From contig CM049308.1 in the NCBI GenBank assembly GCA_026874595.1, forward strand, positions 44,523,327 to 44,587,326: a stretch of DNA of 64,000 bases, given 5' to 3'. Position numbers and translations under genes: made by a program. Of this stretch, positions 21,301 through 33,347 are shown in pieces; the first letter of the stretch is position 1, and each line of letters opens with the position of its first letter. The notes beneath the pieces are model-generated. The model worked only from the letters and a program-made list of their open reading frames with translations. It did not search any database and was not told the DNA's origin. This DNA is from Sipunculus nudus (lineage: Eukaryota > Annelida > Sipuncula > Golfingiida > Sipunculidae).

Positions 21301-22535
21301 TAAACCAGAATATGTATAACCTTTCAAAGGTCCTGTTGGAACATATATAAGTCAAGACTTGGACAATTTTGATTTTTTTTTTAAAGAAAAACATTTCAGG
21401 AATTCAATCCTTATATTCAAATGTGATAATATATTAGGATCTAATGTAAGTGCTAACTGACATGATTTAAGAAGATATAAATACTTTGTAGCATTTCATT
21501 TATATCTCTTAAAGTTGGCAGGGCCTAGGTGTGAATAACACTGTTAACTAAGTACTAAAATTAGGAATATTGGTCAAACATTGTGGGATTAATTTTTAAA
21601 TCATATGACATATATTTAACAAATGGTGACTCTCATATGTATGTAAATTTCAATATGGCCTTAAAAATTTTTTACAGGTTAATGACAAATATGTTACCTG
21701 CAAATCCTGAAAATTTCAGTTAAATCAGCTCAGTATCTCAAATATATAGTTTTTGAGATACATCAGTTTATTATAAAGAAATACAACGGGAGAAAAAGCC
21801 ATTTGAAGTTGCAACTTTATATGAAATTATATAGCATTTAAATACAGTTTTTATGCCATATTTGATTAATTAAATGGTTTTAGCCTTCGACATTACTTAA
21901 TTTATACTATAATTGAGCACACAGACGCCACCTGTAGTGATAATTGTAAAGTACTGGAACTGGTCATGGCAGCAACAGGGCAGCTTGATATAGGGTTAAC
22001 AGAGTAACAGAATAGGGATTGCTTTTATTTGGGGTATATTTATGTAAAATCAGAAACAGACAAAATTATAGGGACCTACGCAGGTGTAGCATCTTCCCGG
22101 CACAGCTGCATGGACAGTATACCTTCCTTCCTGGCACACTTTCCCCGTCTATGGTTACGTGTGGTGTTTGTTAAACGTCACAATGGACGGTCGCGCATGC
22201 CCTCCAATTGACCTATCCATGAACTCTATGTGACCTTTAAAATCACAAATTCATTCAATTTTTAATCATGAGCAGAGCAGTTGCGAGCCATCAATCAAGT
22301 TACCGATGGCAATGTAAACAGTCATTAATCACTCGACAAGCGCAAAATTTGTATCATTTTGGAGACTCTTCCAAAAAAAGAACACGTAAAGTCTGTATCA
22401 GTACCCGAGTCAGCAAGTTTTCCGAGATATTTTATTATATAGGGAGAGAGTATAAGAAGTTCTAGGCTAAAGGTTGCAGGAGCCATTCCGCCGACTACCG
22501 AGTGAATAATAATGTTTTACCTGGCACGTAATTCG

Positions 22536-22838
22536 TATGAGACAAATAATCCAAAATATGGCAAGACACCTCATAATGACTGTCATATGTCATCGATCTT
22601 TGTTACGTCACTATCGCCTTTTAATGTAAATAGCTCTCGCAACCATGGGCAAGGAAGGCCTTTTGTGTAAAGGAGCTTTTTGAGGGCTCATTATCATGAA
22701 ATTAGGTCAAAAGGGCGGAGCATATGGGCTGTGGTGGCGAGGTCAATTAACCTACGTAGCGGTCAGTTCTCCGGCGATGAAAAAGTCGAAAACGCTGTAA
22801 CCTGTTTTGTCATATTTTGGATTATTTGTCTCATAGGA
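22536..22838. mobile_element. Foldback MITE-like element
   Basis: The arms start ATGAGACAAATAATCCAAAA at 22536 and are mirrored by TTTTGGATTATTTGTCTCAT ending at 22838, with about 2 mismatches over 32 bp. The interior is non-coding. Confidence 0.65.
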
Positions 22839-22969
22839 ATTTAATGGAAGGTAATTAAAGGCACTACTTTGTACGCATGCAGTCGTCGAAATAGCTCTCT
22901 CTCTGCCACCTTTGAACCAGAAATGTTTATAATGCTTCACTTATTAAAGTTATCCCTGAAAAAGGGTTT

Positions 22970-23420
22970 GAAAACCTGTGACCTTGACCTTCAATGTCAA
23001 ATTTACCGATATATATACGATTTTTTAAGAAAATCATAACGTATGAAGTACAGCATATCTTTTCTTCAAATTTGACACACAAATTGTTTCCACCAAGATC
23101 TAAGACATGTTCGAAGACTGGTGACCTTGAACTTGGTCTGAAGGTCAAATCTGTAAATATACAGGATTTTTGTTTACCCCTAACTTTTGAAGTACTGCAT
23201 CTGTTTCCTTCAAATTTGACAAAACAAATATTTCAACCAATATATTTCTGATAGTTTTAAGACTAGTGACCTTTACCTTGGTTATCAAGGTAATACCTGA
23301 ATTTTGTGAAGCCCATAATTTCTTAATAATTTTCTTCAAATTTAATACGCGAAGTGTATCCACCAAGATGTCAGACAAGTTCAAACATGTGTGACCTTGA
23401 CCCTTGTGGCCTTGGCCTTG
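22970..23420 (+). repeat. Diverged tandem repeat with GTGACCTTGACC motifs
   Basis: About three units of roughly 150 bp repeat TTCTTCAAATTTGAC, CCACCAAGAT and GTGACCTTGA-type motifs. It is related in motif style to 53985-55430. Confidence 0.65.
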
Positions 23421-24940
23421 TTAAGTGTCACTATATGCTTCTGAAGAAGGGGGCGTAATTTGTTAACGGGTGTGCCTTAAGTGTCTGGGAATACTCTGCC
23501 ACTTTAGATGCAAAGAAATTTCTAGTCAATTACTAAGCTTACCTTGCTTCAATTTCAGTGATAGGTTCGGCTATATACATATATTCAGAGTATAAGCGCG
23601 ATGTAGAAGTCAAACAGAGTTTACTCGATAAATTTATTCTATAGGTATAAATTTAAACTGCAGATTCCACGGTTGTATAGAAAGTACATAAAATAATCGA
23701 TTAGTAATCGATCATCTGTCGTTTTTATTCGTCGATCATTGAATATGATTATACAGTTAAATCTTATCACTATATATAATATATTCTAAAAAAACAGATT
23801 GATTTTTATAACTTAAAAATTGTATAAATAAACCAATATAGTTGTTAGATATATGTCCAACCAATCTCTTGGTCACAACAACAAATATTTTTTTGGCTGG
23901 ACTTTTAGTCATTTTAGATTGGTTACATACTAACCAAAATAAAAAAGTCTTTTTAACAAATATCTCATCTGATCTATTTTGTTTCATGTGACTTGCTTAA
24001 AATTGCCAAAAAGTTGAAATTTAACAAGGTTTTAGGGTTTGAATAAATGATTTTACCGACCGAATTAATATTGTGGGACTGGATTTACACAGCAAAATTT
24101 AAAAGGGAATTTTAAAGAAGAGCATGACAAGTGTGAAATCATTCCCTTTAATTGAAATTGTTACATGTTACGTGTTTTGGGCGGAAAAATCTAGAATGTG
24201 CACACACACAGGCTGCGCATGCGATTGGTGTAAAGTAAAATCATATTCCGTGTGAAAATTGCCATTCACGTAACAGATTCCCTCTTTGAAAAGAATTAAA
24301 GGATTGTGTCATATGATATCACAATAAAGATGATTACAACAAATAAAGAAATTACTGAAAACGAGTCCCTGTAATTTACTCACATGTCTTCTTAGGAAGT
24401 TGCACACATAAAGAGTCATTATAGTCATTGCTATAAATTCTTGGTACAAGTAACATAAAAATGTTAACAAATACAAACATTCAAAAGTTTTAACCACTCT
24501 GGCATAGCGCGTGGCTTGTGAGTGGCATCCGATACTATAGTGTTCAGCCTGTATGACCTCACTTTCATTACTGTATGGCTGGTTCGGTTGTGTTATAGAC
24601 ATCGGTCGATGTAGCCTCATCAGCTTGGTCTGATGGTGTTGTTATATAGCTGTCTGTTTCTGCGAATTGTAATAACGCATGTACTTTGGACCTCATATGT
24701 TCTTGGTTTGACTTTTCGAATCACGGTTGCCTTCCTCCATTCACTCTGCCCCTCTGATTTGGCTGCATACGTACAGTGTCTCCGGGTAGAAGTTTTTTTT
24801 AAGCTTTCCTGGAGATTTTTAGATGATTGGCCATATTCACAATTTACCCGTTTGACCCTCTGCCCACAGTCTGCAGTTTTTGGTTTGAGGTTGTTAAACG
24901 TCGTATAGGGAGGAGTAAAGAATTAAGGTGAAAAAATAAA
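23421..24940. other. Intergenic stretch
   Basis: AT-rich. The frames at 24309-24620 (minus) and 24633-24908 (plus) have no recognisable domain and are not supported as genes. Confidence 0.5.
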
Positions 24941-25105
24941 AATCCGCCCGGGCAAAATAATAATCGGCCTTGGCAAAATAGCAAACTTCCAGGGCGGATT
25001 ATTATTACGCCCATGGAGGCAGTATAACTGTGCGAATCATCATGTTTCCTTCACAATGTGTACATCCACCCGAGTGGAATATTATTTTGCCCGGGCGAAA
25101 TAATG
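24941..25105. repeat. Short foldback with GCCCGGGC motifs
   Basis: CGCCCGGGCAAAATAATAAT near 24946 is mirrored by ATATTATTTTGCCCGGGCG ending near 25099. Two further imperfect copies (GGCAAAATAG and GGGCGGATTATTATT) lie between. It is a compact palindromic MITE-like block. Confidence 0.55.
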
Positions 25106-25859
25106 ATATGAACAGAAATAAAAAATTGCACATTGGCACAAGGTGGTAGATGTTGGCATAAAGAGTGGTAGCTAGGCATAAAGGCTAAAAGAAAGGACTG
25201 CGGAAGTTTTCACCATATCAGAAGATCCTAAATATATTTTTTTTAAGAAAAAGAGGCTTATAAAGATGTTATACAAGTGATAAAGAGTAAAAGGGTAAAC
25301 AGGCCTACTCTGAAACTATAAGACCATGTTCTATCTTGTAGATAAGTATAGATAATGAAAAGCAATCAGGATATGAGAAGATCCATTTAAATGATTCTGT
25401 TGTCTCCCCTGAGGTCGCTTGATTTTATTTTTAAGTGTTACGTGAACAATATAGTATTCAATAATATAACCTGTACTGTTTGCATAAAAATGTTTAACTT
25501 GTTTGAGTGAGGAGATCGTTGGATAATTGCGCTTGATTTTTGGGTAAGAGAAAACAAAAATTGTGCCATGTAGAACAAAACTATGTCATTTACAAGATCT
25601 AACTTCAACAAACGCATTTATCAAAGTTGAAATTTGCTAAAAATGAGGGGAATTACTATATATTTTAATAAATAATGTCTTTACTTCTCACATAATGCAA
25701 AAAAATAAGAATAACAAAAAGAGATTGGTTTATGCTTATGTATATTACATTATTCTTGAAAGTAACAACAAAAACTTTAAGCACCCTCTAGTGAGAGACA
25801 GTAGAATCATTTGACTATATTTGCTGGTGTCTTGATTGGCGGGCTTTTCTACATTTTAT
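25106..25859. other. Intergenic stretch
   Basis: AT-rich, no gene recognised. Confidence 0.5.
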
Positions 25860-26497
25860 ACGCCTGTCTATGACGGGGACGTATTATAATTATATTATAA
25901 TTGGTATACCCACCGTCCGTTCGTCCGCCCATTAAATTTTAGTGTCGCAGCAATATCTTGTCTGGATGGATTTTCACGAATCTCACCATAACTACTTACC
26001 AATAAATTATCTCGTCCGAGTTTGATTATCGACAAATCCACGAATTTTTAATAGAGTCAGAGGTCACTAGGCTACTTTGTGGTGTCGCCGCGATAACTTG
26101 CGAGAAATATGCTGGATTCTGATAAAACTCAGCAGAAATGTTAATCAATAAAATATCTAGCCTAAGTTCGATTTCCAGCAAAATCCACGCATATTTAATG
26201 AGGTCAAAGGTCACCATACTTTGGAGGCACCGTGGGGACTTACCAAAAACCTATGGATTTTCTCATTATACCTGTTAATCAATAGTGTTTCTCACCTCAA
26301 TTAAATTCTTAGCAAAATTCACGCATATTTAATTAGGTCAGAGGTCACCAGGCTGCTTTGTACAGGTCAGTTCGTGGTGTCGCCACCATAACGTACAATT
26401 TAATGGATTTTGATAACACTCAATAGAAATATTGATCAATATAATATCTCACCTTAGTTCTATTTCCAGCAAAATCAATGCTAATTTAAAGAGGTTA
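25860..26497 (+). repeat. Composite tandem repeat, left part
   Basis: About four diverged units of 150-200 bp share AGCAAAATCCACGCATATTT, GAGGTCAAAGGTCACC and TTCATTGATCAATA-like patches. The repeat continues at 33127 after the 6.6 kb insertion and ends near 34140 with TGCACCATTTGCGGTGCTCT. Confidence 0.65.
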
Positions 26498-26736
26498 TAG
26501 CCCAGCAAACAAAATAACGTTTCGGGGACGTTAGGGTGACGTTACGTGTATGTCATGGGGACGTTCGACCCGAACGTCCTGCTGACGTGAATGTGTGGAG
26601 TTTTGTAGACGTCCTCTGAACGTCATGCTATAACGTCATGAAATGACATTCCAGGAACCTTCCCACAACCTTTCAAATCCCTTTCATTTTCATGCAAACA
26701 TTCATTTGGAGAACTACGTGTTCTATTTAAGTTGGT

Positions 26737-26899
26737 TTATTGAAGTCTCGGTGTCAGATGTTGCGCTATGCGGGCTTTAATATTGTCCTTGGTGGCTCGA
26801 ACCCCGGTTTTGATGGTTGTGCGCTGTTCCGTATATTGCAGCTGTTCTCTGTTCCGTATTGCGGCTGGAGCATTCTTGGCCTGGGATTCCTTGATGGGA
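26737..26899 (-). CDS. Candidate terminal exon in the 6.6 kb element
   Basis: After a possible acceptor (TTTTATTCCCATCAAG at about 26900) the minus strand is open to a TAA at 26737. It encodes ESQAKNAPAAIRNREQLQ, then TGVRATKDNIKARIAQHL, a basic, alanine-rich tail. It would be the last exon of the gene that includes 27349-27481, but phase agreement could not be shown, and an alternative frame is also open. Function is unknown. Confidence is low. Confidence 0.3.
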
Positions 26900-27348
26900 A
26901 TAAAACAGATATTTAAGTTTCTTGAATGTTTTATGCAATGCTTTATAGGCCTCCTGCCAATAGAAAACATACTGCAAATATTGTATGAAAAAGTCGTGTA
27001 CTCAGGTAAGATTATGGAAAAGTTACAATGCTGACAGATTGTATCAATTAAACTTAAGTAATAAAATTCAACCTTATAAAGGACATATTCTTAAATATTA
27101 TAAGGATACTTCTTATTGTATAAATGAAACGTAGGGTAAAGAAAAGTCAATAGTAATTCTGATATGATTAAATGATAGCTTAGGAAAACGAAAAGGCAAT
27201 ATAAAAAGTCTTAGGACACAAGGTAAGAACAGGAATTCTTTGCATAATTATTTCGAAGCCGACCCTTCAATTCAATTCAGTCTTATAGATATCATTTGCT
27301 TGAATTGACAACAAGTGTTATTTATAACATAAACCTTAAAAAACTTAC

Positions 27349-27481
27349 TTTCGTCGTTTTCTCGTGGTGTGCTCCTGAGAGTCGCTAAATGGTGTATTAT
27401 TGGCATGACTGTCTTGTGATCTCCCAGCAGCCCCTCACTTTGCCTTAGCTTGTGATGTGTCTCCCACATGCCATATGATAG
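27349..27481 (-). CDS. Candidate internal exon in the 6.6 kb element
   Basis: The minus strand reads an acceptor GTGTGTCGGTTACAG, a 133 nt open segment, and a donor GACGAAA|GTAAGT. Only one frame is open across the segment. It encodes LSYGMWETHHKLRQSEG, followed by LLGDHKTVMPIIHHLATL and a short charged end. It ends one base into a codon. Consensus splice sites on both sides and a single open frame support a real exon, present or past. I do not recognise the protein. Confidence 0.5.
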
Positions 27482-27839
27482 CTGTAACCGACACACATGA
27501 ACACAACATGAATTATTAGCTTCAACAAAGAACACAAGTGACCATGCATGCTCACCAATGAAACAAATATCGTGCACGATCGTAACATCAAATATAAAAA
27601 CTTATTCAAAGTCTGTACAAAGTACAATAAAAACTGCTGAAACAGAATAATATCGCTTATAACTATACGAAAGTAAGTTGCCATGCATGCACGTGTTTTG
27701 GTTATGTGAAACTCTTTAACCAAGATAATCATAAGGTATAATTTAGTGAATATCTGGACACCAGTGGCACAGAAAGCCACAAATCTGTGCTGTAATTCAT
27801 TATTGAACCAAGATTTTTTTTAAATAAACAAAATACAGG

Positions 27840-28060
27840 GCCTGAACAGTCATGGGATAAATCACTCAGCTCTTTCCGCTGGTGACCAGAGTTCGATTCC
27901 AGGCGTGGATATTAGAGTTCACCCCTACACATTACCCGACGCCATAACCTCAGCCATTAACAGTGTCTAGTTATTAGTTATAATACCTATTTGTATAGTC
28001 CGTGTAAAATAAATAGTTTTATGTGTAACCACCAAAAGTGAGATGTGCTAATCCCTGCCC
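27840..28060 (+). repeat. tRNA-derived SINE
   Basis: The head has an A-box-like stretch (CATGGGATAAATCACTCAG) and a good B box (AGTTCGATTCC, 27890-27900), spaced as in a tRNA. The tail is unrelated and runs to AT-rich sequence near 28015. The pol III promoter pattern fits a SINE, but the 3' boundary is not clear. Confidence 0.5.
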
Positions 28061-28247
28061 GACTGAACATGCATGTGCACAAAATTTAAATAACATTCAT
28101 CAGTCTTTTCTGAGAAAAGCTGCTCACAAACGGACATTGGAAGCGGTGGTAATGGCTTATACAGATGAGCTGAAAGATGCTTAATATTGTAAAATGTATA
28201 AACAATCACAAATAAATTTTAACTTAGAAATGTCATAACAGATTTAC

Positions 28248-28363
28248 CTGCTTTCGTAGACGGAAGTACCAGGGCTTGAACATGAAAGGCGAAGTCAGCT
28301 TGGCTAGGAAAATGGATGTAACTTTGGCAGGAACAGAGTGACCGAAAGATGTGCTGGTGTATA
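28248..28363 (-). CDS. Candidate exon in the 6.6 kb element
   Basis: The minus strand is open from a possible acceptor (GAGATATATAG) to a donor GAAAGCAG|GTAAATC. It encodes VDENLKAIHQHIFRSLCS, then a run containing FAFHVQALVLPSTKA. A second frame is also open over most of it, and the phase does not join directly to 27349-27481, so an exon may be missing between them. Product unknown. Confidence 0.28.
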
Positions 28364-29833
28364 GCCTTTAAATTCTCATCGACCTATATATCTCAACTCT
28401 CATCTGAAAAAAATAATTCATTATTTATACGTTTTGTCCATTCTTATGTGGATGTGTTGTTTCTGATCAAATAGAAGGCGCTGTGACGATACCTGGAGAT
28501 ATATTGTGTCACTTTCTCAAGATTTAGGTGAAAAAAATGAAACGAAGTTGACCCCCCCCCCCCCATGACAAACCCGGCATAGTTCCCGTTAATTAAAGAA
28601 AAAAAAGGCATTCCCAGGCGTGGCCACAGATGAGATGCATGACAGCGGATTATTGGCCCTGCTGTCAATTATGATATACAATATGGAAATACATACAACT
28701 TCAGCTCAATAGCATTTTATGTGCGAAAATTATAAAGCATAATCGAATCCCTATTACCAATGTATTAAACTTTTTATAAATGACCGCAAGAATCTCATTT
28801 GATTCGAAAATATATAGAACACTCAAAACTTAACAACAGATTATTCCATGAAATTATAACATTTACCATCTCCGTCTTCTTCAGAATGCAGATACAACTC
28901 ATTGCAATGTCCGTTCCTTATGATTGCGGCTCTGTTTCATCAGAGGTGTTGGTATACATGTTATCTCATGCAGCTTGCTGTGCGGTAGGGTCATATCATG
29001 TTTCTGCAACAGTATACATTTCACAACGATTTATATTATACTGTATGATATAATGGACAAGAAAGCATATAATATCAAATTTCCTATTCTAAGGTGTTAA
29101 CTTTCGAGCTCAATTATAAATTAATGGAGAGCGAAACCTCTAGTACATATACTAGGCCAATACATTACCGGTTCTCCCCTGTAAATAAAACTAGTCCCAC
29201 TTCAAGTCTTCCACATATGTTTATCAGGGATTGCATCCTTTCCGCTTTATGGAATGATCTTTTTTTATCCGTGAAGCGAATTAAGAACCTTGAAAAATGC
29301 AGTAAAAATCCGATGACCTGTAATGACTTTAGATGACCAGTTGTACTTGTAGGAATGCTAATTCTCTGTGCTTGTTTAACATCCGAAAATAAGATAAACT
29401 GGTTATTGAACACGGAATTGATGAACTGACTCACATCATATCCGCAATCTACCCAGGAAGAGTGGACCACCTCCACAGCATTATGTTCTGGGGATTAAGT
29501 ACCATGCACGACAGCGAAGTTTGGATCTGAAAGAAACTACAGCCACCATGTGTAAATATTCATAAATGGTATTCACTTGTGTTTAACGGAATGGAATTGC
29601 TGCCACCTGGTAAAAAAATGATTTATCTCCTACGTACGACATGCATATTGTCTCCTACGTACGACATGTATAAGTAATCTTAAGGATCTCATTCACAGAT
29701 TACAAAAAAAGGCCAGCTGATAATGATATATAAGCCATGTAGGCCTATATATATCTGTTTAATAAGGCATGCTCTCATCCTAACTTTACAACAGCTCAAC
29801 CTTCTTGCAAACCGCTGAAACACAGTTGAAACG

Positions 29834-29838
<5 letters not shown>

Positions 29839-29863
<25 letters not shown>
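29839..29863. repeat. AC microsatellite
   Basis: About 12-13 AC units. Confidence 0.9.
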
Positions 29864-29865
<2 letters not shown>

Positions 29866-29997
29866 TGTATAAATATTTCAAGGAAGTGAAATATATCAAA
29901 TCGATGTCTGCACGTAATATACAAACTTTTAGTTTTAGACAGGTATGATAGCAGCGTATGATGTTATAATAGTGAGCCGGTCACAATGTTTATAAGA

Positions 29998-30523
29998 AAA
30001 CAAGGGACCCATGGGTCTCTGTGCTCAGCTGAAGTTGACGTTGAAGTTAAAAATCTAAATTTATATCAAATGGAGATAATGTCTGAGAGGAACAGGTAAT
30101 ATAGGCCATGGATGGTTCATATGATATTGTTGCAAAGAATATTTTGTGATCTGACCATATGTTTCCTAATGTTCAAACTGAAGCATGTTCAAACATATGC
30201 ATAGAAACAGTTTCAAACTATATACGGGAATATTTATGGTTTATACAAAGAAAATGAGTAAAAATGAAAAACAGATGAGTGGTTTTGATATTAGGCAGCC
30301 CCAAAGTGTGGTAATAGGTTTTTAATGGAAAATTGAAGTTTTTCCTTAATTTCTGAAAGGAACAAAGTCGCAGTGAACCAGTTTTCGGTTTGTAGATCTT
30401 AGGGACATCTAAGTATGCCAAATTTTGGATTCAAAACGTGCCAGTCAAACGGACAGACGGACCAACGGACAATGGACCACGTGTTATAAGCTCAGATGAA
30501 TTATAGTGAGCCGAGCTAAAAAA
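29998..30523 (+). repeat. Hairpin-ended repeat, complete short copy
   Basis: It begins ACAAGGGACCCATGGGTCTC (containing the palindrome GACCCATGGGTC) and TGCTCAGCTGAAGTTGAC. It ends with GACGGACAATGGACCACG and the hairpin AGCTCAGATGA..AGCCGAGCT followed by an A-run. This about 526 bp copy shows both ends of the family found repeatedly at 34-46 kb and near 55.9 kb. Confidence 0.7.
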
Positions 30524-31351
30524 TATTGCCTTTGCCAAATTGAAACTACTTGTAGAAAAAAGGGTTCGGGCAAGAGGTAACAGCTACCTATTTGAGCCTG
30601 ACTTTAAGTGTTTGAGAATGGATAATTGTGAGATATATTGAAATATTGAAAGACATCGTAAAATGTTTGGACATTACACTGTATTCCATGTATTCTTTAT
30701 ATGCCTATAGTATGTAAAATTTAAATAGGTCGACTTTTCATGAATTTGAAACTTCCTACTACAATCCTCTCTCTCTCTCTTTCTCGCTCTCTCTACTTAT
30801 TTTTTTTTTTCATTTATATACATACGAAATATGTGTGTGTGTATGAATTACTGAAAGCCTTGCATGGGAGATATTGCCATGCAGCGCTGTGTTTGAATGG
30901 CGCAGCCGGTGGATACTATTAATGTCATTACAAATACGTGTAATGTCTTCAGAGGTTCCTTTTTCGACCAGATAAAATAGCCCGACATGTGCAAGGGACA
31001 GTTTTGTTGTTACTATGCTCATATAGCGAATTTAATATGGAAATAGAATTTAGAAATTAGACCATGCACAATGCAGTGTTCATCTATTTCAGATGTGATG
31101 AAACAATTGAACTGTCCTTGATAGTAACATCAGACATGAATACTTTTAGAAATATATACTCGCTTTTAATAAAACATACACATGTATGTATATAGCTTGA
31201 ATAGTCTGATTTTTATATATTATGTATTGGGGTGCCAATTAATCACTTATAGGCTACCAATGATTTGTCGATTTCTTTTAAAATCAATTAAATCGGTTGT
31301 TTATTTATGTTCCTATATCTGAGATAGGATTAGATTCTATTATGTATAATG

Positions 31352-31400
<49 letters not shown>

Positions 31401-32269
31401 GAATGTATTATTAGAGAGTTTAAAATCCACGAAAACTGCATGGCCTCTAACGGGACCCATTTACATTTCACAAACCACGCAGGCTGCAGGTATATTAATT
31501 AAGTATTCATTAAATGCAGTGTAGTTCCTTAAAATATTACGTTCGCTGTGTCTCAATATTTCGTTATAAAACTATTTACCTACTCCTGTACACAAGTGGA
31601 AAAAAGCTTGCCTTAGGGCAGGACGCGATCAAAAACAATCTTAGCGCTCACACCACCTGGTGGTGGTCAAGCCAATCTTCACTAATCAAGGTTTTATCAA
31701 GCTTCTCTTGGTGTTTCTCTCATGTTTCTTCTCTTTTATATAATTTTCGCGTGTGCGCGAACAAGATCTTTCCTCTTGTCACGCGGTCTTGTTCTGCGTG
31801 GTATAAACAGACACAGACGGACTCGGTTTACTCACACACATGTATAACAATGTTATAAAACCTATGAACAGCAGTGCGCCCGTGATTGATTTGCGGGCAA
31901 CTTTCTTATTCAGCCAAAATGAGTTTATAAGGTGAGACAATACATATGTTATTGCAAATGAATATGAAACTTAAATGTCACTTATTGAGATGCTGTAAAA
32001 TATGTAGATATTCCCATTCTTAGATCAATTTTGAATATCTCTTAAAATCAGGCTATTTGGTAGCTGTAGCTCTTGTCCGAGGCAATATGTCGTACGTACG
32101 GTACGAGATAATATGTCGCTCGTGTGAGATACATAGTAGGCCTATATCATACATACGAGATCAATAATTTATTTTCATTTACCAGGTGGCAGCAATATGC
32201 TTCCGTAGGGTTTTATATATCGTCGCCAACAAATAATTACAAATATAATCCCTGGCAACATTTATACCA
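30524..32269. other. Interior of the 6.6 kb element
   Basis: It holds a CT-rich run (30768-30797) and a GA microsatellite (31367-31400). The 114-codon plus frame at 31514-31858 has no recognisable domain. Confidence 0.5.
31367..31400. repeat. GA microsatellite
   Basis: About 17 GA units preceded by a short AT run. Confidence 0.9.
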
Positions 32270-32469
32270 AGATTTTAGGGGCGGATCCCCCCCCCCCTCT
32301 CAATCAACGACCTTTTTTTTTAGACAAATGTTATGCATGACGGCGGGTTGGGTCGAGCCGCCCCCCCCCCCCCCCCCCCGGCTCTCACCCAACGACCTTT
32401 ATATAGACAATTTTAATGCATAACACCCATTGACCGCTCGGTGCAAAAAAATCCTTGATCCGCGCCTGG

Positions 32470-32470
<1 letters not shown>
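32270..32470. mobile_element. Short MITE-like element with GGCGGATCC ends
   Basis: The left side reads AAGATTTTAGGGGCGGATCC and the right AAAAAATCCTTGATCCGCGC. These are imperfect inverted ends. It contains two internal copies of a CAACGACCTTT...ATGCAT unit, each preceded by a long C-run. Confidence 0.45.

Positions 32471-32472
<2 letters not shown>

Positions 32473-32525
<53 letters not shown>
32473..32525. repeat. AT microsatellite
   Basis: About 26 AT units. Confidence 0.9.
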
Positions 32526-32531
<6 letters not shown>

Positions 32532-33126
32532 ATATAGCCTAGGTATGGTAAAAGAACTGACGTTTTCCGGACGTTGTTGTGACGTTCAAACTGGACTTTG
32601 TTTACAATAGCTTAAAATAATGATATCAATTTAATTTTTACAGACTGCTTCTTCACACAGAGTTTTGTACACCAATGCCATATTTTCATCATTCTTTTTA
32701 AAGATTTACCGGTTATGCCCTCAGAGCAAGCAAAAAACATCAAACCAGACATGGGAGTATTTTGAAGTTTCAAACACTCTTTGTATTGCTACTTGAAATT
32801 GTCCTTTATCACAAAATAATTATATCTTAGTTTTCTTTAGGTATTATGTCTTAAGTTCACTTACTTTGAAATGATGGATGCCTTCCACTGCAGTTGGTAT
32901 AATGTAGATTATTCAGATAATACTGATGATATGACGGCGTCTCCTGAAGCGATGTCATCTAGAGCGCATGCTCAGTTCTTGCGCATGCGCGCAGCGATAA
33001 ATTTGGAACGTCATCCTACAGTATAATGTTCTCATAACGTCCTGGTGACGTTATTTGGCGACGTCCTTTTCGTGACCAAACCAGGACATTCCAGGAACGT
33101 TATGGTTACGTTATGTGTTTGCTGGG

Positions 33127-33290
33127 AGGTTACCACACTTTGATAGCATCACCCTGACTTTCCAAAATTCTGATGATGAGTATTATCCAAAACAGTTTCA
33201 AGTGGCGGATCCAGAAATTCGAGAACAGGGGGGCGCTAATATTTGGTTGGTGGCTGATGGGTATTATTAACTCTTAGTTTATTTTGTAAA

Positions 33291-33347
<57 letters not shown>

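Larger units (their letters stand above)
19776..22535. other. Non-coding stretch with AT arrays
   Basis: No gene is supported. AT arrays lie at 20864-20920 and 21229-21300. The small frames near 22029-22465 show no domain. Confidence 0.5.
26501..33126 (-). mobile_element. 6.6 kb TIR element with CCCAGCAAACA ends
   Basis: The left end CCCAGCAAACAAAATAACGT is mirrored by ACGTTATGTGTTTGCTGGG at the right. AGGTTA is duplicated at 26492-26497 and 33127-33132 (with three extra bases, TAG, at the left). The subterminal regions are dense in ACGTT/GACGT motifs on both sides (26520-26640, 32555-32590, 33005-33115), a likely transposase-binding array. The interior carries at least one minus-strand exon with exact splice sites and several nested repeats. 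No known transposase is recognised. The empty site is legible because the flanks rejoin into the composite tandem repeat. Confidence 0.7.

Noticed and set aside
24633-24908. 91-codon plus frame as a host gene
   Set aside because: No domain, no supporting splice or codon evidence; likely chance.
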